A DNA stretch of 25,802 nucleotides. Source: an uncultured Clostridium sp. Lineage in GTDB: Bacteria > Bacillota > Clostridia > TANB77 > CAG-508. Made by a program: the position numbers and the translations under genes. Under the pieces are notes generated by a model, which searched no databases, had not been told where the DNA came from, and was given only the letters and a program-made list of their open reading frames with translations. Where the stretch lies: contig CABQAZ010000019.1 in NCBI GenBank assembly GCA_902462295.1, positions 1-25,802 of the forward strand, in the 5' to 3' direction. Positions 15,094 to 23,373 of this stretch are shown piece by piece; position 1 is the first letter of the stretch; each line of letters begins with the position of its first letter.

Positions 15094-16068
15094 TCAATTA
15101 TCTTTAAAATATTCATTTATAACCCTTATTAATTCATCTTTTTCATTTATTTTATTTATAAGATTTCTAAAATAACTTGAATTAGGCATATTTTTTGTAT
15201 ACCATGCTATATGTTTTCTCATTTCATTTAAAGCAACATTTTCGCCTTTATATTTTACATCAAGTTCTATATGTTCTTTTAAAATCTCATATCTTTCTTG
15301 ATTCGTAGGTTTTTCCTCTTTTTTTCCTGTAGTTAAATAATAATTAATTTGATTAAAAATCCATGGATTTCCCATTGCTCCTCTACCAATCATAATTGCA
15401 TCAACACCTGTGTATTCAAACATGTGCTTCGCAGATTCTTCATCTATAACATCTCCATTTCCTATAACAGGAATATTTACAGATTGTTTTACTTTTTTTA
15501 TAATGTCTAAATCTGCCTTCCCACTATAAAATTCATCACGTGTTCTTCCATGTATTGTAATAGCTGATATATTATTTTTTTCTGCTATCTTTGCTATTTC
15601 ACAAGCTACTATATGATTACTATCCCATCCTTTTCTATATTTTAAAGTTACAGGTACTTTTGAGTTTTTTACTACTGATTTTACAACTTCTTCTACTCTA
15701 TTTAAATCAAGAAGTAATTTGCTTCCATCACCATTTTTTACTACTTTTGGTGCTGGACATCCCATATTAATATCTACAATATCTGCTATTTCACTTATAT
15801 ATTTGGCTGCAAATCCCATTGTTTCTGGATCACTACCAAATATTTGCATACTTATAGGCCTTTTTTCTCCACATGTTTTTAATAATTGTTTTGTTTTTTC
15901 ATCTCCATAAAACAATGCTTTTGAACTTACCATTTCAGTACATACTAAACCTGGATTGAATTTTTCTACTATAAGTCTAAATGGCAGGTCTGTTACACCT
16001 GCCATTGGAGCTAATATTAAATTATTTTCTAATTCTACATTTCCTATTTTTATCTTTTTTAAATACAT
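15094..16068 (-). CDS. dusB: tRNA-dihydrouridine synthase (DusB)
   Basis: A 324-residue FMN-dependent enzyme that reduces uridine to dihydrouridine in tRNA. The TIM barrel opens with LAPMAGVTDLPFR, carries the catalytic Cys104 in DINMGCPAPKVVKNGDGSKLL, the LKYRKGWD and TIHGRTR flavin/substrate motifs, and GNGDVIDEESAK plus MIGRGAMGNPWIF near the phosphate site. A C-terminal helical domain (about 245-324) binds tRNA. The ATG at 16068 follows AGAGGT. It lies 13 bases after rodA and probably shares its transcript. Confidence 0.96.
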   Translation of the reverse strand: MYLKKIKIGNVELENNLILAPMAGVTDLPFRLIVEKFNPGLVCTEMVSSKALFYGDEKTKQLLKTCGEKRPISMQIFGSDPETMGFAAKYISEIADIVDINMGCPAPKVVKNGDGSKLLLDLNRVEEVVKSVVKNSKVPVTLKYRKGWDSNHIVACEIAKIAEKNNISAITIHGRTRDEFYSGKADLDIIKKVKQSVNIPVIGNGDVIDEESAKHMFEYTGVDAIMIGRGAMGNPWIFNQINYYLTTGKKEEKPTNQERYEILKEHIELDVKYKGENVALNEMRKHIAWYTKNMPNSSYFRNLINKINEKDELIRVINEYFKDN

Positions 16069-16081
16069 TTTTTACCTCTAT

Positions 16082-17194
16082 CTATTTATTAAACATTCCA
16101 TTCTTTCTTTGGCTACTTATATTTAGTAAAATACCTATACACATAAAACTAGTCATCATTGAACTTCCACCGTAACTAACAAATAATAACGGTACACCTG
16201 TAATTGGAAGTAATCCCATCGTCATGCCTATATTTTCTAATGTATGAAATAGAAACACTCCAGCAATCCCAGCTGAAACATATGCTCCTGCATTGTCTTT
16301 AATTCCTTTTGCTACTTGAATAGATTTTGTAATAATTACTACATTTAATATAATTACACCACAAGCTACAATAAATCCCATTTCTTCTCCTATTACAGAA
16401 AATATAAAGTCTGTTGATTTTGGATATAGGTATCCAAGTTGAGTTTGATTTCCATTTAATATTCCCATTCCAGTAATTTGACCAGCTCCAATTGCAAGTT
16501 TAGATTGTAAAATATTATATCCTGCTCCTCTTGGATCTGATTCAGGATGCAAAAATGTGTCAATTCTCGTTTTGGCATGTTGAGGTAATACAAAATTATA
16601 AATTAATGGTACTGCAATTATTATTACCGCAAATGCTGTTATTATATATTTTTTATCTATGCCTGCAACAAAAATCATTATTAAAAATGCTACTATATAT
16701 GCTGTTGCAGTTCCATAATCTGGTTCAATAACTATCAAAAGTATTGGAATCGCTATTGTTGATAATATTATAGCTAATTTAGATATTTTATTTATCTCAT
16801 TTCTTCCTTTACTTTGGATTTTTGATATTACATAAGCTAAAAATAAAATTATAAACACTTTTGCTAGCTCTGTTGGTTGAAATGAAAATAAATCATCTCC
16901 TATTACAAACCAACTTCTCGCTCCACTTATAGGCTTTGTAAATAACACCGCTATTAATAATATTATTGATATTCCATATAATATAGGAGATAATTTTATC
17001 AGAATCTTATAATCTATAAACATGACTACAATCATTATTCCAATACTTATCCCCAACCAAACAATTTGCTTTTTAAATTCATCTAAACCAGAATCATATG
17101 ATGCCGAAAATAATGCTATTAGTCCAATTCCACATAATATAATTGCACATATCGGTATCCACCATTCTATTTTTCTTAATCTTTTTATATTCAT
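16082..17194 (-). CDS. rodA: RodA-type SEDS peptidoglycan polymerase
   Basis: A 370-residue polytopic membrane protein of the SEDS family, which polymerises lipid II into glycan strands during elongation. About ten hydrophobic segments are visible. Key signatures are GARSWFVIG (Trp95), the catalytic Asp159 in IEPDYGTA, HPESDPRGAGYNILQSKLAIGAG, STDFIFSVIGEEMGF and GVPLLFVSYGGSSM. The gene follows minE with TAAATG (no gap) and its AGAGTGA site lies inside minE, so translation is probably coupled. The minD-minE-rodA order is common in Clostridia and favours RodA over FtsW. Confidence 0.92.
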   Translation of the reverse strand: MNIKRLRKIEWWIPICAIILCGIGLIALFSASYDSGLDEFKKQIVWLGISIGIMIVVMFIDYKILIKLSPILYGISIILLIAVLFTKPISGARSWFVIGDDLFSFQPTELAKVFIILFLAYVISKIQSKGRNEINKISKLAIILSTIAIPILLIVIEPDYGTATAYIVAFLIMIFVAGIDKKYIITAFAVIIIAVPLIYNFVLPQHAKTRIDTFLHPESDPRGAGYNILQSKLAIGAGQITGMGILNGNQTQLGYLYPKSTDFIFSVIGEEMGFIVACGVIILNVVIITKSIQVAKGIKDNAGAYVSAGIAGVFLFHTLENIGMTMGLLPITGVPLLFVSYGGSSMMTSFMCIGILLNISSQRKNGMFNK

Positions 17195-17719
17195 TTAATC
17201 ACTCTTTTTTGTTTTACTTTTCTTTTTTTCACTTGTATTTTGCTCTTGTTCTTTTTGCTTTTTTTCTTTATTTTCATTTGCTTTGTTATTATCTTGTGTG
17301 TTATTTCTTGTTTCTTTTATTTCTTGTTTTTGGTTTTCTCTTGTTTTATCATCTTGTTTTTTTGCTTCTTGCTTATTTTCTTTTACTTGAGTATTTTTTT
17401 CAACTTGTGCTGTTTGCCTAACTTCATCTTTTATATTTAGTATAGGAATATTTGCATATAATGCTGGAGCTCCATTACTGCCATCACCATTGTCTTTGTT
17501 TGTTAATCTTACATCCATTGCACTTTCATCTATATCTATATATTTTTTTATTACTTCTATTATTTCTTGTTTCATCAAATCTAAGAAGTCTGCTGATACA
17601 TTTGCTCTATCTTGCATTAAAACTAAATGTAGTCTTTCTTTAGCTGCATCTTTAGATTTTAATGTTTGGTCTTCTTTTTTTGCCATCTTCTTAAAAAAAT
17701 TCATTATGCTTTCAAACAT
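17195..17719 (-). CDS. minE: MinE cell-division topological factor with a long charged tail
   Basis: A 174-residue MinE-like protein; typical MinE has about 90. Residues 1-12 form an amphipathic membrane-contact segment (MFESIMNFFKKM). Residues 22-72 hold the MinD-interacting part, AKERLHLVLMQDRANVSADFLDLMKQEIIEVIKKYI, and ALYANIPIL (86-94) closes the conserved domain. From about residue 100 to the end the protein is a low-complexity tail of Lys, Glu, Gln and Asn with almost no hydrophobic residues. MinE drives MinD off the membrane and sets mid-cell division. It lies between minD and rodA. Confidence 0.92.
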   Translation of the reverse strand: MFESIMNFFKKMAKKEDQTLKSKDAAKERLHLVLMQDRANVSADFLDLMKQEIIEVIKKYIDIDESAMDVRLTNKDNGDGSNGAPALYANIPILNIKDEVRQTAQVEKNTQVKENKQEAKKQDDKTRENQKQEIKETRNNTQDNNKANENKEKKQKEQEQNTSEKKKSKTKKSD

Positions 17720-17757
17720 TATTTGTTACCCTCCAACTTTTGTTTATTTTATTAGGT

Positions 17758-18549
17758 TTATTTTTTGAATAGACTTTTTAATTTTGCAAAAAATCCCTTT
17801 TCTCTACCTGGAATTGTTACTTCTATATTTTCTCCTAGTACTCTTTTGGCTATTTCCAAATATGCTTTACCTGATGGTGCTTTTCTGTTTTGTATTACAG
17901 GTTCTCCTTTGTTTGTTTGTGTTATTATATATTCATCATCTGGTACTACTCCTATTAAGTCTATTGATAATAAGTCAACTATGTCATTTACATCCATCAT
18001 TTCGCCTTTTCTTACCATATTGGGTCTTATTCTATTTATTACTAATTCTGGATTTTTAATCTCAGATGCTTCTAATAATCCTATTATTCTATCTGCATCT
18101 CTTATTGAAGATATTTCTGCTGTTGTTACTACTATTGCACGGTCTGCACCTGCTATAGCATTTTTGAATCCTTGTTCTATTCCAGCAGGACAGTCTACAA
18201 GTATATAGTCAAATTCTTCTTTTAATTTTTTTGTTAATTCTATCATTTGTTGTTCGTTTACCGCACTTTTATCTCTTGTTTGTGCAGCTGGTAATAAATA
18301 TAATTCTTTAAATCTTTTATCTTTTATTAATGCTTGTCTTAGTTTACATTTTTCTTCAACAACATCTACTATATCATATACTATTCTATTTTCTAATCCC
18401 ATTACTACATCTAAGTTTCTTAATCCAATGTCTGTGTCTATTAATGCTACTTTTTTTCCTTCCAATGCTAGACTAGAACCTAAGTTTGCTGTTGTTGTTG
18501 TTTTTCCAACTCCACCTTTTCCTGATGTTATAACTATAACTTCTCCCAT
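17758..18549 (-). CDS. minD: Septum site-determining ATPase MinD
   Basis: A 263-residue ParA/MinD ATPase that places the division septum. The deviant Walker A is KGGVGKTTT (11-19), followed by VALIDTDIGLRNLDVVMG, DYILVDCPAGIEQGF (Walker B) and a C-terminal amphipathic membrane-targeting helix, GFFAKLKSLFKK. The ATG at 18549 follows AAGGAGGA by five bases; an upstream TTG has no site. It heads minD-minE-rodA. minC, which usually precedes minD, is absent; cwlD and a terminator lie upstream instead. Confidence 0.97.
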   Translation of the reverse strand: MGEVIVITSGKGGVGKTTTTANLGSSLALEGKKVALIDTDIGLRNLDVVMGLENRIVYDIVDVVEEKCKLRQALIKDKRFKELYLLPAAQTRDKSAVNEQQMIELTKKLKEEFDYILVDCPAGIEQGFKNAIAGADRAIVVTTAEISSIRDADRIIGLLEASEIKNPELVINRIRPNMVRKGEMMDVNDIVDLLSIDLIGVVPDDEYIITQTNKGEPVIQNRKAPSGKAYLEIAKRVLGENIEVTIPGREKGFFAKLKSLFKK

Positions 18550-18606
18550 ATTCTTCCTCCTTAGGATTATATTTGTAAATTTCAAATCCTAGTTTTTACA
18601 ACTATT

Positions 18607-18635
18607 ATAATACACTGAAAACGTCAAAAAGTCAA
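18607..18635 (-). promoter_or_regulatory. Sigma-A promoter of minD-minE-rodA
   Basis: TTGACT (18630-18635), 17 bases, TATTAT (18607-18612) on the minus strand, just after the cwlD terminator. A TATAAT three bases further on gives a second possible -10. It supports an independent start for the min genes. Confidence 0.7.
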
Positions 18636-18659
18636 TCTATTTCTACAAATTTTACGCAA

Positions 18660-18693
18660 AAAATTACTGTTTCCGTAAGGTTACAGTAATTTT
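18660..18693 (-). terminator. Terminator after cwlD
   Basis: An 11-bp perfect stem (AAAATTACTGT / ACAGTAATTTT) with a 12-base loop, followed by T residues on the minus strand, 22 bases after the cwlD stop. Confidence 0.85.
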
Positions 18694-18715
18694 GTAATAT
18701 TTGCTTATTAGAAAT

Positions 18716-19423
18716 TTATTGATAAAAATAATTAATTATTCCATTATAAATTCCCCATGCTAATCTATTTTGATATTCATCTTCTAATAAAAGTTTTTCC
18801 TCTTCTGGATTAGATAAGAATCCGCATTCTACAATAGTCATTGGAATCTCAACATGTTTAACAATATATACGCTATCTATGCTTTTTGCGACTCTATTGT
18901 TTTCTTTTTGTATTGCATTATTTAAATTGTTTTGTATTGATACCGCTAATTTCTGTCCATCTTCATTTTTAGCATTATAAAAGGTTTGCCATCCATCATA
19001 TTGTTGTTGTGGTATTTTATTTAAATGTATTGATACAAATATATCTGCAGAACTCTCATTTCCTATTTTTACTCTGTTATGTATGTCTGAAATCTTTTTT
19101 TGCTTTAATGTTTTGGCATCTATATCATATATTGCGTTTTCATCAGAACGAGTTAATATTACGGTAGAACCACTTTGCTCTAATAAATTTTGTAATTTTA
19201 TTGCTATTTTTAAATTTGTCTCCGCTTCTGTAGTTCCATTATTACTTTGTGCTCCCTCATCTGGCTTACCGTGTCCAGCATCTATTACTATCGTTTTTCC
19301 CGAAACTGGCAATGATACTGTTGGAACACTTTCTCTTTTGTCACTTATAAACGCAAATCCAAATATAAAAACAAATATTCCTAATATAACTATTCTTATC
19401 TTTTTTTTATTTAAAACTATCAT
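18716..19423 (-). CDS. cwlD: Spore cortex N-acetylmuramoyl-L-alanine amidase CwlD
   Basis: A 235-residue amidase_3 enzyme with one N-terminal membrane/signal helix (about 10-26). The zinc ligands are H51 (IDAGHGKPDEGA), E66 (TEAETNL) and H133 (VSIHLN); the catalytic Glu is E199 in IVECGFLSNPEE. CwlD strips the peptide from muramic acid, the first step of cortex muramic-lactam formation needed for germination. I chose the ATG at 19423, five bases after GGGGG, over one four codons earlier that would lie within a few bases of the predicted transcription start. A sigma-E-like promoter lies upstream, as expected for mother-cell expression. The terminator makes it the last gene of its unit. Confidence 0.93.
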   Translation of the reverse strand: MIVLNKKKIRIVILGIFVFIFGFAFISDKRESVPTVSLPVSGKTIVIDAGHGKPDEGAQSNNGTTEAETNLKIAIKLQNLLEQSGSTVILTRSDENAIYDIDAKTLKQKKISDIHNRVKIGNESSADIFVSIHLNKIPQQQYDGWQTFYNAKNEDGQKLAVSIQNNLNNAIQKENNRVAKSIDSVYIVKHVEIPMTIVECGFLSNPEEEKLLLEDEYQNRLAWGIYNGIINYFYQ

Positions 19424-19445
19424 AAAAACCCCCATACTTGTTATA

Positions 19446-19474
19446 ATTGTATGAGAGTTTTGTTTTATTTATTC
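19446..19474 (-). promoter_or_regulatory. Candidate sigma-E promoter of cwlD
   Basis: CATACAAT (19446-19453), a perfect sigma-E -10 box, follows GAATAAA (19468-19474, resembling the -35 consensus KMATATT) after 14 bases. It overlaps the stop codon of the upstream kinase gene. In Bacillus cwlD is read by sigma-E RNA polymerase. Confidence 0.65.
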
Positions 19475-19990
19475 ATCAACTTTCTTATTTGTAAAATCTT
19501 TAATCCATTTATTCAAATCTTTTTGTTTTTTAAAAATCAATACTTTTTCTTTAGGTACGTCTTTTAAATTATCAACAATTATACATCTTTTCTTTTTATT
19601 ATATGTAGCAACATATTTTATAAATTCAAAATTTAGACGTTCTTTGCAACCTGGTATTTCAGGTCTATCATTATTTCTTGTTTTAAAATATCTTTTAAAA
19701 ATTCCTTTTAATTGAATAAATGTAGAATAATCTAACCATATTATTAAATCTGCTCTTTCAAATCGTTCTTTAAGTGTTTTATTGTAATTACCATCAATAA
19801 TCCATTTATCTTCCATAGATTTATTAGATATTATTTTATCCCTCTCTATTTTGTCTCTTTCAACCCAATTTGCTTTATAATTTATTGCATCTAAATGAAT
19901 GGCAGGAATCCCTAATTCTTTTGATAAAATATCACATAATGTACTTTTTCCACTCCCTGAACCACCAACAATCGAAATTCTATTATACAT
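19469..19990 (-). CDS. FlaR-like P-loop kinase (adenylate kinase-related)
   Basis: A 173-residue P-loop NTPase of the group annotated as DNA topology modulation protein FlaR or adenylate kinase-related kinase. It has Walker A GGSGSGKST (9-17), the HLDAINY segment (32-38), WIIDGNYNKTL (about 63-73) and ADLIIWLDYS (Walker B region, about 80-89). The substrate is not known. The ATG at 19990 has AGGAG nearby and it follows the CorC-type gene by 25 bases, so it is likely in the same operon. Its last codons overlap the cwlD promoter. Confidence 0.8.
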   Translation of the reverse strand: MYNRISIVGGSGSGKSTLCDILSKELGIPAIHLDAINYKANWVERDKIERDKIISNKSMEDKWIIDGNYNKTLKERFERADLIIWLDYSTFIQLKGIFKRYFKTRNNDRPEIPGCKERLNFEFIKYVATYNKKKRCIIVDNLKDVPKEKVLIFKKQKDLNKWIKDFTNKKVDE

Positions 19991-20015
19991 AATAACTATC
20001 TCCTAATTTCTATAT

Positions 20016-21323
20016 TTATTCTTTTCCCTCTTCTGCTTCATTTTTGCAAACTTTAACTTTTAAAATTCGCTTATCTTCATATTCCTCAATTTTAAATGTT
20101 AGTTCCTTTGTTTCAATTATAGGAAGCTCTTTTTCTGTTGGTATTCTTCCTAATTCTTCTTGTAAATAACCAGATAATGTATCATAATCTCCTTCTGGTA
20201 TATTTGAATTAAGTATTTTATTTACATCATATATTGGCATACTTCCAGATATGATATATGTCTTATCATCTATCTTTTCATATTCCTCTTCAATCTCATC
20301 AAATTCATCATAAATGTCTCCAACAATCTCTTCTAATATATCCTCCATTGTTATAAGTCCAGCTGTTCCTCCATATTCATCAACTATTATTGCCATTTGT
20401 TTCTTATTTTTTTGTAGTTCCTTAAATAATTCATTTATTAATTTATTTTGTGATACAAAATATGCTTCTTTCATTATATTCTTTATTTTAAATGTTTTTT
20501 TATTAATATTCTTTATTACATCTTTTACATATAAAATTCCTTTTATTTCATCTATTGTTTCATCATAAACAGGAACTCTACTATGTTTGCAGTCATCTTT
20601 TATTATTTCTTCAATTAATTCTCCTGCACTCATATTTATATCAACTGCAAATATATCTGTTCTATGTGTCATTATTTCTGATACTGTTATATCATTAAAT
20701 TCAAATACATTATTTATATATTCTTTTTCGTCTTCCTCTATTGTTCCATTTTCTTCACCTTGATCTACCATCATTTTTATTTCTTCTTCTGTTACAATTT
20801 CTTCTTCATTTTCACCAACACCAAATATTTTTGATATTGCATTTGTTGTTAGGGTTAAAAATTTTACAAATGGTGCTGTTATAATTGATATTGCTCTAAT
20901 TATTCCTATTGTTGCAAATGCAATTTTTTCGTAATTTTTCATTGCAAATCTTTTTGGAACCAACTCTCCAAACACTATCGTGAAAAATGATAATATTATT
21001 GTTATTATTATTATTGATATATTTTGCCATATGACAACACCTAATGGTATTAGATTGTTTAATATTGGTGCTAATCTATATGCAAATGCGTCTGATGCAA
21101 ATGCACTTGATAAAAAACCAGCAAGTGTTATACCTATTTGAATTGTTGATAAAAACTTGCTTGGTGATTCTAGCATTTTTGCTATTTGCTTTGCTTTTTT
21201 ATTTCCAGATTTTGCTTGTTTTTCTACTTTTGTATCATTTAATGAAATAAATGCAATTTCGCTAGCAGCAAAAAAAGCATTTAATCCAATTAATATAATT
21301 AAAACTAATATCTGTGTAATCAT
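20016..21323 (-). CDS. CorC/HlyC (CNNM)-family membrane protein with CBS domains
   Basis: A 435-residue protein of the CNNM/CorC group, implicated in magnesium or cobalt efflux and formerly called hemolysin-like. The DUF21/CNNM membrane domain (about 1-180) has four hydrophobic segments and the motifs NAFFAASEIAF, QIGITLAGFLSSAFA and VFGELVPKRFA. A pair of CBS domains follows (about 205-335; IMTHRTDIFAVD and VDEYGGTAGLITMEDILEEIVGDI), then the CorC_HlyC domain (about 345-430). The protein sits in the membrane with the CBS part inside. The ATG follows AGGAGGATC. It is 45 bases downstream of the GGDEF gene. Confidence 0.92.
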   Translation of the reverse strand: MITQILVLIILIGLNAFFAASEIAFISLNDTKVEKQAKSGNKKAKQIAKMLESPSKFLSTIQIGITLAGFLSSAFASDAFAYRLAPILNNLIPLGVVIWQNISIIIITIILSFFTIVFGELVPKRFAMKNYEKIAFATIGIIRAISIITAPFVKFLTLTTNAISKIFGVGENEEEIVTEEEIKMMVDQGEENGTIEEDEKEYINNVFEFNDITVSEIMTHRTDIFAVDINMSAGELIEEIIKDDCKHSRVPVYDETIDEIKGILYVKDVIKNINKKTFKIKNIMKEAYFVSQNKLINELFKELQKNKKQMAIIVDEYGGTAGLITMEDILEEIVGDIYDEFDEIEEEYEKIDDKTYIISGSMPIYDVNKILNSNIPEGDYDTLSGYLQEELGRIPTEKELPIIETKELTFKIEEYEDKRILKVKVCKNEAEEGKE

Positions 21324-21368
21324 TTATATATTGATCCTCCTAATGAATATAGATAATAATTTTTTATA

Positions 21369-22295
21369 TTATATTTGTCTTCTATCTATTGCATAACTAC
21401 TACCCATAACTGATTTTGCAACATGTTTTACTTGTGCTCCAACTTCTCCTATCTCTAATATATTAGAAAATCTTCCTTTTTCTACTATTACAACTCCTAT
21501 AGATATTGATGTTAATGCAAATTGTTCTATTATTCCTTTTCTATTTGCAACTTCTATATATCCTTTTTCTAAATCTTCTTCTGTAAAAAATTTAGTTACT
21601 TTTTTATCAAAATTTGTAATTATTTCTTGACATATCTCATCTACTTCTGTTGATGGAACTATTGCAACAAAATCATCGCCTCCTATATGCCCAATAAATG
21701 AGTTTTCTAAAAACATTTCATGTACACATTTCATTATTGTTTGTGCGGTAAATTCTATTATTTCATCACCTTTTAAAAATCCATATACATCATTATAAGC
21801 TTTAAAATTGTCTAAATCTAAATATAATACAGAAAAATCCTCGTCTTTAAGTATCCTTTTTTTCAATTCTGCATGGATTTGTACATTTCCTGGTAATCCA
21901 GTTAAAGGACTCATTCTTCTATTTATGTTTAACAATCTATTTAAGTTTTTTACCGTGTAATATAAATAATCTGTATCAACTGGTTTTTTTATATAATATT
22001 CTACAGATTCTCTTAATATCTCTAATCTATGTCCTCTTTCTGTGTTGGAAGATACTACTATTATTGGTGTTATTTTGTTATCTTCATCTGTTCTTATTTT
22101 TTTACATACTTCCACTACATCTCTGTCTATTGCGTCTTCGTTTATTATTATTAAAAATGGTATATTTTTTAGTGCTATATCTATTTGCTCTGTTTTTACT
22201 TCAATAAACTTGAATTCATGTTCTTCTTTAAATAATTCTCTAAATATTGGCAATGATGAATCATCATCATCTATTATATAAATTTCCTGTACCAT
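21369..22295 (-). CDS. GGDEF protein with degenerate receiver domain
   Basis: A 308-residue protein with a receiver-like domain (about 4-115) and a GGDEF domain (about 130-305). The GGDEF part has LTGLPGN, FSVLYLDLDNFKAYND and the active-site variant GGDDF (205-209); no RxxD inhibitory site precedes it. This suggests diguanylate cyclase activity, though GGDDF should be tested. The receiver keeps the acidic cluster (DDDD, 9-12) and Lys103/104, but the expected phosphorylated Asp is Asn52 (FLIIINED). It probably cannot be phosphorylated in the usual way. The ATG follows AGGAG, and the gene lies nine bases after its upstream neighbour. Confidence 0.88.
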   Translation of the reverse strand: MVQEIYIIDDDDSSLPIFRELFKEEHEFKFIEVKTEQIDIALKNIPFLIIINEDAIDRDVVEVCKKIRTDEDNKITPIIVVSSNTERGHRLEILRESVEYYIKKPVDTDYLYYTVKNLNRLLNINRRMSPLTGLPGNVQIHAELKKRILKDEDFSVLYLDLDNFKAYNDVYGFLKGDEIIEFTAQTIMKCVHEMFLENSFIGHIGGDDFVAIVPSTEVDEICQEIITNFDKKVTKFFTEEDLEKGYIEVANRKGIIEQFALTSISIGVVIVEKGRFSNILEIGEVGAQVKHVAKSVMGSSYAIDRRQI

Positions 22296-22304
22296 ATATT
22301 TCTC

Positions 22305-23225
22305 CTATTTATTATCAAATTTTACTCTTAATGTTTTTGTTAGTTCATTATTATTTTTTACAGTTACTATTAATGTATTTGTTTCTCCTGTTGTCATTAT
22401 TATTTCATTATGATATGTTTTTTCATTTATGTCTATTACTTGTTTATTTCCGCCATTGTGTGTTATTTCTACACTTTTTAATTGTTCATCATCTTCTGCA
22501 TCTATAACAAATGCAACTTTTCCATCTACATATTGTGGTTTTATTGTTAGTGTTGGTTCAGTATCTCCTACAATTTCTCGTTTCACTTCTGCTTCTTTTC
22601 CATTTATATCAACAACTTTTATATTTAATATATGTTTTCCTTTTGGTGCATTTATTATTCCCTCATATGATGTTTCTCCTACTTCAACTTTTGATTCCTC
22701 TCCATCATCCCAATTATATGTTATATAGTCTATTTTAATTTCACTTGTTGAAGTTAATTTTACTCCATCTGATACAGCTTCTAACTTTATTTCAGGTATA
22801 TTTACTTTATAGGTATTTTCATATTCTACTGTTTCTCCATTTTCTTCTGTTATTTCCACTGTTAGTTTGTTCTCTCCACCTATTAAGTTTATAGTCTTTG
22901 TTATACTTTTTTTGTTTTCTCCATCTATAACTGTTGCTTCTCCATCATTCCATCTATATGATATACTTTTTATTCCTCTTATATGTGTTACATTAATTTC
23001 TATTGTATTATCGTCATCATTTCTATTTATGTCAACTTGTGGTTTTGCATTTGCTTCTACTACTTCATTTACTTTCTCTTTTGCATATACACTACCACTA
23101 ATCATACATATTCCTAATATTATTATACTTATAGCAAAAAAAGATACTATTGCATTTACTGGCAATACTTTTTTTGTCTTTTTTATTTTTACTTTTTCTT
23201 CTCCAGTCATTAATATTTGGTTCAC
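22305..23225 (-). CDS. Exported protein with three repeated beta-sandwich-like domains
   Basis: I do not recognise a named family. The 306-residue protein has a basic N-terminus, a hydrophobic helix (about 24-45) and a possible signal peptidase site after VYA (48). Three similar segments follow, each with an opening like ISYRWNDGE, ITYNWDDGE or VEITHNGGN and a later hydrophobic strand (KLTVEITEENG, ILNIKVVDING, TLIVTVKNNN). They resemble Ig-like or cadherin-like folds found in surface proteins. It could be secreted or stay anchored. The GTG start is chosen because GAGGTGA lies four bases upstream. It heads the operon with the GGDEF gene. Confidence 0.7.
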   Translation of the reverse strand: MNQILMTGEEKVKIKKTKKVLPVNAIVSFFAISIIILGICMISGSVYAKEKVNEVVEANAKPQVDINRNDDDNTIEINVTHIRGIKSISYRWNDGEATVIDGENKKSITKTINLIGGENKLTVEITEENGETVEYENTYKVNIPEIKLEAVSDGVKLTSTSEIKIDYITYNWDDGEESKVEVGETSYEGIINAPKGKHILNIKVVDINGKEAEVKREIVGDTEPTLTIKPQYVDGKVAFVIDAEDDEQLKSVEITHNGGNKQVIDINEKTYHNEIIMTTGETNTLIVTVKNNNELTKTLRVKFDNK

Positions 23226-23253
23226 AAAATCACCTCATTACTATTCTTAGTTG

Positions 23254-23282
23254 ATTATATCATAAGCTTTTTTTATTGTAAA
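23254..23282 (-). promoter_or_regulatory. Sigma-A promoter of the exported-protein/GGDEF operon
   Basis: TTTACA (23277-23282), 17 bases, TATAAT (23254-23259) on the minus strand, about 30 bases before the GTG start. Confidence 0.75.
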
Positions 23283-23345
23283 TATTTATTCTCAATTTTC
23301 CTAGAATTTGCCATATTAAGCTACATAGCTCAATTTTCACTTCAA

Positions 23346-23373
23346 AAAAACCGCTTCATTATGAAGCAGTTTT
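23346..23373 (-). terminator. Terminator after uppP
   Basis: A stem of up to 13 bp with one mismatch (AAAACTGCTTCAT / ATGAAGCGGTTTT on the minus strand) starts at the uppP stop codon and is followed by seven T. Confidence 0.88.
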
